A stretch of 64,000 nucleotides of DNA, taken from an uncultured Lachnospiraceae bacterium. GTDB lineage: Bacteria; Bacillota; Clostridia; Lachnospirales; Lachnospiraceae. Position 1 is the first letter of the stretch; each line of letters starts with the position of its first letter. Made by a program: the position numbers and the translations under genes. The notes beneath the pieces are model-generated. The model did not search any database. It saw only the letters and a list, made by a program, of their open reading frames with translations, and was not told the DNA's origin. Shown one piece after another: positions 16,385 through 25,849 of this stretch. The stretch is from contig CAJUFE010000011.1 of the NCBI GenBank assembly GCA_910585635.1, positions 18,352 through 82,351 of the forward strand. The letters run 5' to 3'.

Positions 16385-18715
16385 ATGGATGATCCGATGG
16401 AACAGAAAATATATACACTGCCCGCGATCGCGCTGCGGGGTCTGTCCATATTGCCTGGGATGATGACCCATTTTGATATCAGCCGTGAAAAGTCGATCGT
16501 GGCGATCGAGAAGGTCATGGTAGACGATCAGCGGGTATTTCTGATCGCCCAGAAACAGCCGGATGTGGCAGAGCCAAAGCAGGAGGATCTGTTCAAGGCA
16601 GGCTGTATCGCTACTGTGCGGCAGCTGGTGAAGATGCCGGATAACATCATCCGGGTCATGGTGGAAGGCTTAGAGCGGGCAGAGCTTATGGGACTCGACA
16701 CGGACGGCTCTTGCCTGATGGCTCAGGTGGAGACGATGCTGCCTGCTTCCCGGCAGGAGGTCTTAGATCCTGTGGCGGTAGAAGCCATGATCCGGATCGT
16801 AAAGGATAAGCTGGAGGAATATGGACGCTTTAACTTACGCATCCTGAAGGATGTGCTCCCGAACCTGCGCCAGCTGGAGGACCTGGAGGCGCTTTTGGAC
16901 CAGGTGGCGATCCAGCTCCCCTTAGACCACAGTCTGCGGCAGAAGGTGCTGGAGAGCCATCTCCTTTCGGAACGCTATGAGCATGTGGTCCACAGTCTGG
17001 TCACGGAGATCGAGGTGACCCGTGTAAAGCGGGAGTTCCAGGCTCAGGTGAAGGCGGCCGTGGATAAGAACCAGAAAGACTATGTCTTAAGGGAGCAGAT
17101 GAAGATCATCCGCAAGGAGCTGGGAGAGGACGACCCGCTGTCCGACGCCGACGCTTACCGGCAGCAGATCCAGGCTCTGGAGGCAGATCAGGAGGTGAAG
17201 GATAAGCTTTTAAAGGAAGTTGAACGGTTGACCGCCATGCCCGGCAGCAGCCAGGAGAGCAATGTGATCCGCACCTATATCGAGACCCTGCTGGAGCTTC
17301 CCTGGAACAAGGCTTCCAAGGACGATAACGATATCCATCACGCAGAAGAGATCCTGGACGCGGATCATTATGGTCTGGATAAAGTGAAAGAGCGGATCTT
17401 GGAATATCTGGCAGTCCGCATCCTGACCGATAAGGGGACCAGCCCGATCCTGTGCCTGGTAGGCCCGCCCGGAACGGGAAAGACCTCGGTGGCCCGGTCC
17501 ATGGCCCGGGCCCTGGATAAGAAGTATGTCCGGATCAGCCTGGGCGGCGTTCGGGATGAGGCGGAGATCCGGGGCCATCGAAAGACCTATGTGGGCGCCA
17601 TGCCCGGCCGTCTGGTGGAGGGCTTAAAACAGGCAGGGGTGGCGAACCCGCTGATGCTCTTAGATGAGATCGATAAGGTGAGCAGCGACTACAAGGGCGA
17701 CACCTCCTCCGCTCTTTTAGAGGTGCTGGACAGCGAACAGAACGTGCGTTTTCGGGACCACTATGTGGAGGTCCCGATCGATCTGTCCCAGGTCATGTTC
17801 ATCGCCACTGCCAATACCACCCAGACGATCCCCAAGCCTCTGCTGGACCGTATGGAAGTGATCGAAGTGAACAGTTATACGGAAAACGAGAAGTTCCATA
17901 TCGCCAAGGACCATCTGGTGGCAAAGCAGCTGGAGAAGAACGGCCTGACATCAGATCAGCTCACCTTTACGGACCGAGCCCTGGAAAAGCTCATCCACAA
18001 TTATACCCGGGAGGCAGGCGTCCGCGCCCTGGAGAGACGGATCGGGGATATCTGCCGGAAGGTGGCCAGGAGCTTTCTGGAGGATAAGAAGAAATCGGTC
18101 AAAGTGCGGGAGAAAGACTTAGAGCGCTATCTGGGGAAGGAGAAGATCACCTTTGAGGATGCCGACGGAGAAGACCAGGTGGGCGTGGTCCGGGGCCTGG
18201 CCTGGACCAGCGTGGGCGGGGATACGCTCCAGATCGAGGTCAATGTGATGCCGGGGAAGGGGAACCTTAATCTCACCGGACAGATGGGCGATGTGATGAA
18301 GGAATCGGCCCAGACCGCCTTGACCTATGTCCGGAGCATCTGTCCCCAGTATCAGCTCCCGGATGACTATTTTGAGAAGCATGACATCCATATCCACATC
18401 CCGGAGGGAGCCGTACCCAAGGACGGCCCGTCGGCGGGGATCACCATGGCCACCGCCATGTTCTCCGCTCTGACCGGCAAAAAGGTGCGGGCGAAGGTAG
18501 CTATGACCGGCGAGATCACCCTGCGGGGCCGTGTGCTCCCGATCGGAGGCTTAAAGGAGAAGCTCCTGGCCGCTAAGATGGCCCACATCCAAAAGGTGCT
18601 GGTCCCCGCGAAGAACCGGCCGGATATCGGGGAGCTTTCCAGAGAGATCACGAAGGGGCTGGAGATCGTCTATGTAAAGACGATGGAAGAGGTGTTGGAG
18701 GAGGCGTTGCTATGA
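16385..18715 (+). CDS. lon: ATP-dependent endopeptidase Lon
   Basis: 776 residues from the chosen start. The LON substrate-binding domain begins at YTLPAIALRGLSILPGM. Walker A is GPPGTGKT (360-367), Walker B LMLLDEIDKV. The protease domain has the Ser683-Lys726 dyad (PKDGPSAG and GGLKEKLLAA), with the 43-residue spacing seen in E. coli Lon. Start choice is uncertain: the frame is open to an ATG at 16313, but the extra 24 residues (MELKGWRCRTL...) do not look like Lon. 16385 and 16397 are both plausible after GAGAAAAGG. The stop overlaps the ysxC start as ATGA. Confidence 0.95.
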   Translation: MDDPMEQKIYTLPAIALRGLSILPGMMTHFDISREKSIVAIEKVMVDDQRVFLIAQKQPDVAEPKQEDLFKAGCIATVRQLVKMPDNIIRVMVEGLERAELMGLDTDGSCLMAQVETMLPASRQEVLDPVAVEAMIRIVKDKLEEYGRFNLRILKDVLPNLRQLEDLEALLDQVAIQLPLDHSLRQKVLESHLLSERYEHVVHSLVTEIEVTRVKREFQAQVKAAVDKNQKDYVLREQMKIIRKELGEDDPLSDADAYRQQIQALEADQEVKDKLLKEVERLTAMPGSSQESNVIRTYIETLLELPWNKASKDDNDIHHAEEILDADHYGLDKVKERILEYLAVRILTDKGTSPILCLVGPPGTGKTSVARSMARALDKKYVRISLGGVRDEAEIRGHRKTYVGAMPGRLVEGLKQAGVANPLMLLDEIDKVSSDYKGDTSSALLEVLDSEQNVRFRDHYVEVPIDLSQVMFIATANTTQTIPKPLLDRMEVIEVNSYTENEKFHIAKDHLVAKQLEKNGLTSDQLTFTDRALEKLIHNYTREAGVRALERRIGDICRKVARSFLEDKKKSVKVREKDLERYLGKEKITFEDADGEDQVGVVRGLAWTSVGGDTLQIEVNVMPGKGNLNLTGQMGDVMKESAQTALTYVRSICPQYQLPDDYFEKHDIHIHIPEGAVPKDGPSAGITMATAMFSALTGKKVRAKVAMTGEITLRGRVLPIGGLKEKLLAAKMAHIQKVLVPAKNRPDIGELSREITKGLEIVYVKTMEEVLEEALL

Positions 18716-19293
18716 TCATCAAGCGTGCGGAGTTGGAGACAGTGTGTGGGATCACCAGCAGGCTCCCGGAGAACATCCATCAGGAGTTTGCCTTTGCCGG
18801 GAAGTCGAATGTGGGGAAGTCCTCCATGATCAATGGGATGCTGGGGCGGAAGTCTTTAGCCAGGACCTCTTCCCAGCCGGGGAAGACCCAGACGATCAAT
18901 TTTTATCATATCAACCAGTCCTTTTATTTTGTGGATCTGCCGGGCTACGGCTACGCGAAGGCCTCGGTGGAGGTAAAGGCAAAATGGGGGAAGATGGTAG
19001 AGCGATACTTAAAAGGCTCGAAGAGGCTAGAGATGGTCTTCCTGCTGATCGATATCCGGCATGAGCCTTCTGAAAATGATAAGATCATGTATGACTGGAT
19101 CGTGTATAATGGATACCGTCCGGTGATCGTGGCCACGAAGGTGGATAAGCTGAAGCGCAGCCAGGTCCCTAAGCATGTGAAGATGGTGCGGGAGGGGCTG
19201 GGGATGGAGAAGGAAGATCTCCTGATCCCCTTCTCAGCGGAGACGAAGCAGGGGAGAGAGGAGCTGTGGGAGCTGATCGAAGGGGCGCTGTAA
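18712..19293 (+). CDS. ysxC: Ribosome biogenesis GTPase YsxC/EngB (YihA)
   Basis: 193 residues, one TRAFAC-class GTPase domain. G1 is GKSNVGKSS, G2 includes SSQPGKTQTINFY, G3 VDLPGYGYA, G4 TKVD, G5 near FSAETKQG. The protein acts late in 50S subunit assembly. It overlaps the lon stop by four bases (ATGA), so translation is probably coupled; this lon-ysxC pairing is common in Firmicutes. It is the last gene of the block and converges with a minus-strand gene ending 40 bases downstream. Confidence 0.95.
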   Translation: MIIKRAELETVCGITSRLPENIHQEFAFAGKSNVGKSSMINGMLGRKSLARTSSQPGKTQTINFYHINQSFYFVDLPGYGYAKASVEVKAKWGKMVERYLKGSKRLEMVFLLIDIRHEPSENDKIMYDWIVYNGYRPVIVATKVDKLKRSQVPKHVKMVREGLGMEKEDLLIPFSAETKQGREELWELIEGAL

Positions 19294-19332
19294 CAAGATC
19301 GTCGATCCACTGCCTTCGGGGTTTGCGTATTT

Positions 19333-19923
19333 CTATGGACTCCCGACTTTTTCCAACTGCACCCGCTCCAGCTCCACCGGTACGGGTACAGGCTTCGTGG
19401 CCGTCTCCGTCTGGGCTTCCTGTACCCTTGCCTTGGATACCGGCCCAGCGGGAGCATATGGCTCTGTATCGGCGGGAGAGCCTGACCCTGCGATGGCGGA
19501 GGGACCTGACCCTGCATCGGCGGAAGAGCCTGACACTGCGATGGTGGAGGGACCTGACCCTGCACCGGTGGGAGTGCTTGACACTGCGATGGCGGAGGGA
19601 CCTGACCCTGCATCGGCGGGAGAACTTGACCCTGCGTCGGCGGGAGAGCCTGGCACTGCGTCGGTGGGAGCGTCCGGCTCCAGACCGGTGGCGGCAGCGG
19701 CGTCTTCCATCGACAGGGCTGTGGCGGACTCCCGCAGCTTGATCCGCACCAGGGTCTCGACGATCTTCACGATCAGGGAGACGATGAAGAGCGGCAGGGT
19801 GATGAAGAGAAAGAAGTAGAGCTTCCAGTGTCTCCACTTCCGGACCGTCTTTGCCCATTGGATCCGGGCCGGGCGGATGGCCTGGCTTAGGGGGGTGGTC
19901 GTTCCTTTTTTGGTCTGGCGCAT
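19333..19923 (-). CDS. Single-pass membrane protein with a repetitive Ala/Ser/Pro/Gly tail
   Basis: 196 residues from ATG 19923, which has AGGAGG 10 bases upstream on the minus strand; the frame is open further but the added part is structureless. Residues about 1-33 are basic (KTVRKWRHWK just before the membrane). One strong membrane segment follows (LYFFLFITLPLFIVSLIVKI). The rest is a low-complexity tail built on PADAGS/PSAIAVS units of about eight residues, encoded by a minisatellite at 19478-19669. By the positive-inside rule the tail should be outside. No family recognised. It lies downstream of the DUF4364 gene on the same strand. Confidence 0.55.
   Translation of the reverse strand: MRQTKKGTTTPLSQAIRPARIQWAKTVRKWRHWKLYFFLFITLPLFIVSLIVKIVETLVRIKLRESATALSMEDAAAATGLEPDAPTDAVPGSPADAGSSSPADAGSGPSAIAVSSTPTGAGSGPSTIAVSGSSADAGSGPSAIAGSGSPADTEPYAPAGPVSKARVQEAQTETATKPVPVPVELERVQLEKVGSP
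19478..19669 (-). repeat. In-frame minisatellite, basic unit about 24 bp, 8 units
   Basis: On the plus strand the units read CCTGACCCTGC(AT/GA)...GGCGGA with lengths 27, 21, 27, 21, 27, 21, 24 and 24 bases, 192 in all. The alternating 27/21 pattern gives a 48-bp higher-order period. All lengths are multiples of three, so copy-number change would keep the minus-strand frame. Confidence 0.8.
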
Positions 19924-20056
19924 GTTCGCGTTCCTCCTTGTTCTTGTCGGTCTGCCTGAAGGCCCGCCCTTGGGGTATCGGTCCTTGACAGCGGCGTGGC
20001 TCTGGTCTGCCCGTGGATCAACCTTGGGGGACCTGTCCTGAAAGGTGCGCTGTCCG

Positions 20057-20581
20057 TCAGCCATCGCTCATCAGGGTCCGCATGGCAAATGCGTAGATCT
20101 CCTGACTCTTCTCCCGCCAGTTGCTGCACATGTACTCCGCCTGCTCTTTATCCGGTACGGACAGGTTCAGCTCGATCAGGGAGCTCTTCCCCTCCCGGAC
20201 CTCACAGTGGACGATGTAATCCTGGTTGGTGGACCGGTAAAAGTCCGAGACCACGCCCACCTCATTGCGGAGCCGGAACTTATTCTCCTTTAGATATCGA
20301 TCGATATCCGTGACGATCGCAGGCGGGATCTTATTCCCGAAAAAGCGCAGGGTATCGCTGCCTTCCTGGGTGATCTCATAGCGCGTGCTGTTATGGAGCG
20401 TCTCTTTTCGGATCAACCCTGCCTCAGTCAGCTCGCTCAGGGCCTGCTGGAGAGTAAAATAGGTCGTATACTCGTGCTCCAGGAAAAAATCCATCAGCTG
20501 CGCATTGGTCAGCGGGAAGTTCACATGCTTGAGCATATACAGGTTCATGAGTTTATAAAGGGTGATCGGATCTGATAACAT
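20057..20581 (-). CDS. DUF4364 family protein, putative winged-helix regulator
   Basis: 174 residues starting MLSDPITLYKLMNLYMLKHV, the characteristic opening of DUF4364 proteins of Lachnospiraceae and related clostridia. The first 90 residues look like a PadR/MarR-type winged helix (NAQLMDFFLEHEYTTYFTLQQALSEL as helices, GLIRKETLHNSTRYEIT as recognition helix and wing). A basic middle segment and a beta-rich C-terminal half follow. Function is unknown; DNA binding is inferred from the fold pattern. It is divergent from the DUF5717 operon across a repeat element. Confidence 0.82.
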   Translation of the reverse strand: MLSDPITLYKLMNLYMLKHVNFPLTNAQLMDFFLEHEYTTYFTLQQALSELTEAGLIRKETLHNSTRYEITQEGSDTLRFFGNKIPPAIVTDIDRYLKENKFRLRNEVGVVSDFYRSTNQDYIVHCEVREGKSSLIELNLSVPDKEQAEYMCSNWREKSQEIYAFAMRTLMSDG

Positions 20582-20631
20582 AGGCTTTTACCTGGTTCCT
20601 TTGGTTTTCTTGTCGTTTAGGGTTACTTTTC

Positions 20632-20853
20632 ACACCTACGCTGATCATTAGATAGGTGCAGGCGCATGATCGGTCACCCGTCCGCATCCGGAGGCCCGAA
20701 GAGCAGCCATAAAGTAGCGGAGGGAGGGGCATGTCACATAAAGGACCCTAGCGGAACGAGAGCGCGTCCTGTTGTGACATGCCCCTCCCGGAGCGGACCC
20801 CCTCGCGATATCTCCATGCGATCAGACTCCCTGGCGCGGGTGTGAAAAGTAAC
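20632..20853 (+). repeat. Dyad-symmetric repeat element A (MITE-like), 222 bp
   Basis: Bounded by a perfect 15-bp terminal inverted repeat GTTACTTTTCACACC (20632-20646) and GGTGTGAAAAGTAAC (20839-20853). Inside is a 17-bp perfect stem GGGAGGGGCATGTCACA (20722-20738) and TGTGACATGCCCCTCCC (20773-20789). Four related copies occur at 50683, 56275, 60274 and 62228. No coding capacity. It fills most of the 374-base gap between the DUF4364 and DUF5717 genes. Confidence 0.85.
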
Positions 20854-20955
20854 CGTTCAGGCCGCTATATCTCTATGATATCAACTTAACTCTTTTAAAT
20901 CAAGCAGAAATATGATAGAATAGGTGGATACTAGGGAGATTTTGGGTGAAAAAGT

Positions 20956-23900
20956 ATGAAAGAACGAATTAACCGGCTGGCCCGGGGCATCCTGGATGGG
21001 GAGACCCCTAAGGTGGTCGTGATGCCGGAGAAGATAGAAGAGACCGTCCAGGCGAAAAAGATGATCGTGATGGAATTCCATGTGAACAGCGGGAACGGGA
21101 TGCATATAAAGGGGCTGGCCTACACCAGCCATACGAGAGTGACTGTGCTGACCCCGGCCTTCGGCGGTCTGCGGAACCGGGTCTCCTATCAGGTGGATAC
21201 CAGCTATCTGGAGAACGGAGATGTCATAGAAGGGGGATTTGACCTGGTCACGGACGGCGGTGAGATCCGGCTCCCCTTTACCTTTCATATCCAGCTGGGC
21301 GCTTCCGGCAAGACTCTGGCGGGCTTAAGGACTGTGGAGGACCTGGCGCTCTTAGCAAAGGCAGAGCCGGAGACGGCCCTGCGGCTGTTCCATTACCAGG
21401 ACTTCGGGGAGACCCACATCCTGCAGGACCGATATAACCGTGCGGTATACGATGGCTTAAAGGGCCATGGGGACCGGGGGAACCAGATGGAGGAGTTCCT
21501 GGTGGCCTTAAAAGCAAAGGAGCCGGTGACCTTGACCGTCTCTGGAAAGCGGAGGAAGTACGGCTATCCGGTGGATCCGGTGGAGGACGCGATCCAGATC
21601 CGGAAGGACCGGTGGGGCTACATCTCTGTGGAGGCCCAGGCGGACGGAGATTTCCTGGAGCTGCCTAAAAAGCATTTTGAGAATGGGGACTTTAAAGAGG
21701 ACAGCTGTATGGTCCCCTACCGGATCCTGCCCGGAAGGCTCCATCGGGGAAAGAACTTAGGCTGCATCCGGCTAAATACGGTAAAAGAGACCTGGATCGT
21801 CCCCTTTGAGGTAGAGGGGGATGAGACCACTGACGCGGCTTATGTGGATCAGTCCCGTTTTCGGAGAGCCTACTGCCGTTTTTTAAAGCTCCGCTTGGAT
21901 GAGGCCTGCGGGGCGGTCCATAAGGCGGCAGGCAGGGAACCCATGTTCCAGGAGCTGGACGTGATGCGCAGCGTGCCGGGAGATAAGGTCCTGGCGGCGC
22001 TGTGGATGGCGGAGACGCTGATCCGTTCCGGGAAGCGGGAGCCTGCAGGTCTGCTCCTGGACGAGTGCAGGGATGAGATCTTGATGGCCAGGAAGGACCA
22101 TGTGGAGCAGTATTGCTTTTTCCAATATCTCTCCCAGCTGATCTGGCCTAACGAGAGCCAGAAAGCCTCGCTCCTGCGCCTGGTGCAAAAGTATCTGCTG
22201 GAGGGGGGCCATCCCTTCTTATCCTTCATCCGTCTGGAGCTGGATGAAGAGGCCCGTTCGGCTCCCCTTTCCCTGCTGTCCGATATGCGGCAGCTTTACG
22301 AGGAGGGGCTTCGGAGCCCATTTCTGTATCTGAAGGCCTTCCAGATCCTTAAGGAGCACCCCAAGGCCCTGGATAAGCTGGATGATCTTGAGATCCGTGT
22401 GCTGTACTTTGCCGCCAGGAAAAAGATCGTGGACCAGGAGCTGGCCCTGCAGACCGCCAAGCTGGCAGGGGAGGAGAAGCATTACCAGAAATGGATCCAC
22501 CGTCTGCTGGTACTCCTGTATGAGGAGCATCCAAAACAGCCGATCCTGGAAGGGATCTGCAGCATGATGATCAAAGGCGAGTGCAGGGGACGGGAGGATT
22601 TTCGCTGGTATGAGCTGGCTCTGGAAAAGGGGGTCAGCCTGACCCGGCTGTATGAACACTATCTGTATTCCCTGCCCGAGGACTATGGCCACCTGCTGCC
22701 CAAGGAGGTGCTGCTCTACTTTACCTACGGTCACGATCTGGACGACCGCGCCCGGTCGGTCCTGTATCAGAACATCCTGCAGTATATGGACCCCTCCTCT
22801 AAGCTCTATCAGGAGTATGAGCGGGATATGGAGCAGTTTGCCATGGACCAGCTGTTCCAGTCCAAGATCGACAGCCACCTGGCCGTCATCTATGACCGCA
22901 TGATCCTAAAGGATATGATCGATGAGCCGGTGGCTAAGGTACTGCCGGCGGTGCTCCGCTCCTTCAAGATCGCCTGCGGGAACAGGCAGATGAAATATGT
23001 GATCGTCCGGTATGAGGAGCTGAGCCAGGAGGATATGTACCTCTTAACGGACGGTGTGGCCTATGTGCCTTTATATTCGGACAGGCCGGTGATCCTGTTC
23101 CAGGATGCCTATGGAAACCGCTACAGTGATGTCCGTTATACCAAGACGCCTGTCATGGCTGGACAGGGATTGGAGGAGAGATGCTTTGCGGTGGCTCCGG
23201 AGCACCCGATGCTGAGCCTGGCCGCCTGCAGACAGATCGCGGGCGCAGAGACCATGGAGCGGGGGCAGGTCAGGGTCTTGGAGAGAGCCTTGCGGGAGCT
23301 GCCTGTCAACACGCTGTACCGAAAGGCGCTCTTAGCAAAGGTGATCGACTATTATCGAAAGCAGGCAGGGGATGAGGACTCAGGGGAATGTGAATGCAGC
23401 TATCTGCTGACCCTGGATGCCAAGGCGATGACCCAAGAGGAGCGGCTGAAGGTCTGCGAGACCTTGATCAGCCAGGACTATCTGGAGGAATCCTATAAGC
23501 TGTTGAGGAATTTCGGCTGGGAGGGCATGGATGTGCGGCGGCTGTCGAAGCTGTGCCGGAAGCTGATCCTCAAGAAGCTTTTTAAGAACGATGTCTTTTT
23601 GCTGAAGCTGGCCTTCCAGGCCTTCGATAAGGGAGCGACGGATGCGGTGCTCTTAGACTTTTTGTGCGGGCGTTTTAACGGGAGTTCCCGTCAGATGTTC
23701 AAGCTCCTATCCCAGTCCGTCTCGGCCAGGGCGGAGACCTATGATCTGGAGGAACGGCTTTTGTGCCAGATGATGTTCTCCGGGGATATCCGGCATCTGG
23801 ACCAGACCTTCCGCTTCTATTCCAGGAGGAAGGTGCTGAACGAGACTGTGCTCCGGGCCTACTTTACGGTAAGATCCATCGGCTATTTTTTAAAGCATGA

Positions 23901-24531
23901 GATGGTGGAGGACGATGTGTTCGCTTACCTGGAGGCCACGGTCAACCAGACGGACGATCTGGCGAAGGTACCGATGATCAGCCTGCTGGCGCTGACCAAG
24001 CATTATTCAGAGTGCAGGACATTAGAGGGGGATCAGAAGGCGCTCTGCCGCCGGGTGACAGAACTGCTCTTAGAGGAGGGACTGGTCTTTCCTTACACGA
24101 AGAAGCTGTCAGCCTTTATCCCGATCCCCCATGATATCCTGGACAAGGCCATGGTCTGCTATGAAGGGAACAAGGATGACGATCTGGAACTGGAGATCCG
24201 GATCGCGCCCGACGAGGCGCAGCCCCACCGGGAGGTCCTGCAGCGGATCTATCAGGGCATCTTTGTCTGTAAGAAGGTATTGTTCGAGGGAGAGACTCTG
24301 GAATATACGATCTACAAGCTGGATAAACGGGCTGGAAAACGGACAAAGGTGGCGGAGGGTACAGTCAGTTGCGAGCTGCCTGAAGGGAGCTTAAAGGAGA
24401 GCCGGTATGCCAGCTTGAACGAGATGGGATTATGCCTGGGGATGAAGGAAGAAGCGGGATTGAAGCGGAGCATGCAGGAGTATCTGGTCAAGAGCGCGGC
24501 ATTAGAGGAGCTGTTCCCGCTGGCAAAGTAG
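20956..24531 (+). CDS. DUF5717 family protein, very large, function unknown
   Basis: 1191 residues, no signal peptide or membrane segment. The first about 300 residues are beta-rich, with sandwich-like strands such as KKMIVMEFHVNSGN and GFDLVTDGGEIRLPFTF repeated in style near 175-290. From about residue 300 the protein becomes alpha-helical with TPR/HAT-like repeats (for example LALQTAKLAGEEKHYQKW and YELALEKGVSLTRLYEHYL). A final beta segment (LELEIRIAPDEAQPHREVL) closes it. I recognise it as the DUF5717 family, restricted largely to Lachnospiraceae. It is followed by the DUF5716 and TPR-like genes, which suggests a scaffold for that pair. ATG 20956 has only a weak upstream GGGTGA. Confidence 0.8.
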   Translation: MKERINRLARGILDGETPKVVVMPEKIEETVQAKKMIVMEFHVNSGNGMHIKGLAYTSHTRVTVLTPAFGGLRNRVSYQVDTSYLENGDVIEGGFDLVTDGGEIRLPFTFHIQLGASGKTLAGLRTVEDLALLAKAEPETALRLFHYQDFGETHILQDRYNRAVYDGLKGHGDRGNQMEEFLVALKAKEPVTLTVSGKRRKYGYPVDPVEDAIQIRKDRWGYISVEAQADGDFLELPKKHFENGDFKEDSCMVPYRILPGRLHRGKNLGCIRLNTVKETWIVPFEVEGDETTDAAYVDQSRFRRAYCRFLKLRLDEACGAVHKAAGREPMFQELDVMRSVPGDKVLAALWMAETLIRSGKREPAGLLLDECRDEILMARKDHVEQYCFFQYLSQLIWPNESQKASLLRLVQKYLLEGGHPFLSFIRLELDEEARSAPLSLLSDMRQLYEEGLRSPFLYLKAFQILKEHPKALDKLDDLEIRVLYFAARKKIVDQELALQTAKLAGEEKHYQKWIHRLLVLLYEEHPKQPILEGICSMMIKGECRGREDFRWYELALEKGVSLTRLYEHYLYSLPEDYGHLLPKEVLLYFTYGHDLDDRARSVLYQNILQYMDPSSKLYQEYERDMEQFAMDQLFQSKIDSHLAVIYDRMILKDMIDEPVAKVLPAVLRSFKIACGNRQMKYVIVRYEELSQEDMYLLTDGVAYVPLYSDRPVILFQDAYGNRYSDVRYTKTPVMAGQGLEERCFAVAPEHPMLSLAACRQIAGAETMERGQVRVLERALRELPVNTLYRKALLAKVIDYYRKQAGDEDSGECECSYLLTLDAKAMTQEERLKVCETLISQDYLEESYKLLRNFGWEGMDVRRLSKLCRKLILKKLFKNDVFLLKLAFQAFDKGATDAVLLDFLCGRFNGSSRQMFKLLSQSVSARAETYDLEERLLCQMMFSGDIRHLDQTFRFYSRRKVLNETVLRAYFTVRSIGYFLKHEMVEDDVFAYLEATVNQTDDLAKVPMISLLALTKHYSECRTLEGDQKALCRRVTELLLEEGLVFPYTKKLSAFIPIPHDILDKAMVCYEGNKDDDLELEIRIAPDEAQPHREVLQRIYQGIFVCKKVLFEGETLEYTIYKLDKRAGKRTKVAEGTVSCELPEGSLKESRYASLNEMGLCLGMKEEAGLKRSMQEYLVKSAALEELFPLAK

Positions 24532-24625
24532 AGTGCGGATGTCGGGAGCTGGGCGGAGATATAGCGCTCAGGGCATGGGGGCGGAGGAGCCCTCAGAGAT
24601 ACATAAGGAGGAATGGTGACGTACG

Positions 24626-25849
24626 ATGGATGGACTGGTGATCGGGCTGGCGCTGTGTGATTCCTATACACAGGTCAACTGCGGCGGACAGGAGAAGGTA
24701 TGGGCTTTCCCTACGGTGATATGCAGAAAAAAGAATGAGGATATGTGGTTCGTGGGCGAGGAAGCCTACGGCTTCACTCTGACAGGGGAAGGCGTGATCG
24801 TGGACAAGCTTTTGAACCTGGCCAGGAAGAACGGTACGGCGACCATCGGGGATATCAAGTTCACCGGCCAGGAGCTTTTAGAGCGTTTCATCGAGCAGGC
24901 GATCGCGCTGCCGGCCGAGGCGTATGGCACAGAGCAGATCCGCCAGATGGTGGTGGCTCTGCCCAATGTGGACAACCGGACCATGGACTGTCTGCTGTAC
25001 TGTGCCGACCATCTGAAGATCCCAAGGAGCCATTTCCATGTGATCAGCTATAGCGAGAGCTTTCTATATTATGTGCTGAGCCAGGAGCAGAATATATGGA
25101 AGAACCAGGTGGGACTGTTCGATCTTTCCCAGAAGGGTCTGCGCTATTATGAGATGAAGGTGGTCAAGGGTCTGCGCCAGACGCTGGTCTTGTCCGACTA
25201 CGAGAACCTGGATGAAGGGGTGGACTTAGATGTGCTGGAGACCCAGGCCGGCGCCAGACTGGCGGATCGGATCCTGTGCGCCTGCGGGGAGCGTCTTTTG
25301 GCGAAGAAGACATTTTCCGCCATCTTCCTCACCGGCCGGGGGTTCGAGAAGCCGGAGTGGGCTTCGGATTTCACCAAGCTGGCGGCCAGACGGAGGCGGG
25401 TGTTCAGCGAGCCGTACATCTTTGCCATGGGAGCCGCCTGCAAGGCCATGGACCATCTGGCGAAGGAGACGGCTTTCCCCTTTGTGCTGATCTGTGAGGG
25501 CCGCCTAAAGGCCACCATCTCCATGGAAGTGGTCCATGAAGAGAAGACCACCCAGCTGGTGATCGCGGCTTCCGGGGACAGCTGGTACGAGGCAAAGAGC
25601 ACCATGGAATTTATCCTGGACCATCAGGATGAGCTCATCTTCCAGATCCAGCCGGTGGACCAAAAGAAGAAGAGCGAGGTGAAGATCCCCTTAAAGGGTT
25701 TTCCGGAGCGCCCGGAGCGGACCACCAGGATCCAGCTGAAGACAGGCTTTAAGAATGAAAATACTATGGCTGTGGTGATAAAAGATAAAGGTTTTGGAGA
25801 GCTGTTCCCAGCTTCCGATACCGAGATACGCAGGGAGATCGTGCTATGA
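24626..25849 (+). CDS. DUF5716 family protein, probable actin/Hsp70-fold (ASKHA) ATPase-like
   Basis: 407 residues. The layout resembles the actin/Hsp70/FtsA superfamily. A phosphate-1-like strand-turn GLALCDSYTQVNC (7-19) comes first. Segment HFHVISYSESFLYYVL (137-150) looks like the E-P-x-A-A helix of Hsp70 proteins. A phosphate-2-like strand VGLFDLSQKGLRYYEM follows at 162-177, then an adenosine-like SAIFLTGRGF at 231-240 and YIFAMGAACKAM at 264-275. The classical Asp/Gly loop residues are only partly kept, so ATP binding is not assured. Known as DUF5716. Starts after AAGGAGGAATGGTGACGTACG and overlaps the next gene by ATGA. Confidence 0.78.
   Translation: MDGLVIGLALCDSYTQVNCGGQEKVWAFPTVICRKKNEDMWFVGEEAYGFTLTGEGVIVDKLLNLARKNGTATIGDIKFTGQELLERFIEQAIALPAEAYGTEQIRQMVVALPNVDNRTMDCLLYCADHLKIPRSHFHVISYSESFLYYVLSQEQNIWKNQVGLFDLSQKGLRYYEMKVVKGLRQTLVLSDYENLDEGVDLDVLETQAGARLADRILCACGERLLAKKTFSAIFLTGRGFEKPEWASDFTKLAARRRRVFSEPYIFAMGAACKAMDHLAKETAFPFVLICEGRLKATISMEVVHEEKTTQLVIAASGDSWYEAKSTMEFILDHQDELIFQIQPVDQKKKSEVKIPLKGFPERPERTTRIQLKTGFKNENTMAVVIKDKGFGELFPASDTEIRREIVL

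Noticed and set aside
19478..19669. Repeat array resembling a CRISPR
   Set aside because: Units are contiguous, lack unique spacers, and lie in frame inside a coding sequence; no cas genes in the window.
19397..19819. Plus-strand reading frame of about 140 residues rich in DPA/SAEEP repeats
   Set aside because: It is the opposite-strand reading of the minisatellite in the minus-strand membrane protein gene, which has a strong ribosome binding site and a real membrane segment.
20632..20853. Repeat element A considered as a structured regulatory RNA or riboswitch
   Set aside because: Copies occur in both orientations and in front of unrelated genes, and have terminal inverted repeats, so a mobile or structural DNA element is the better reading.
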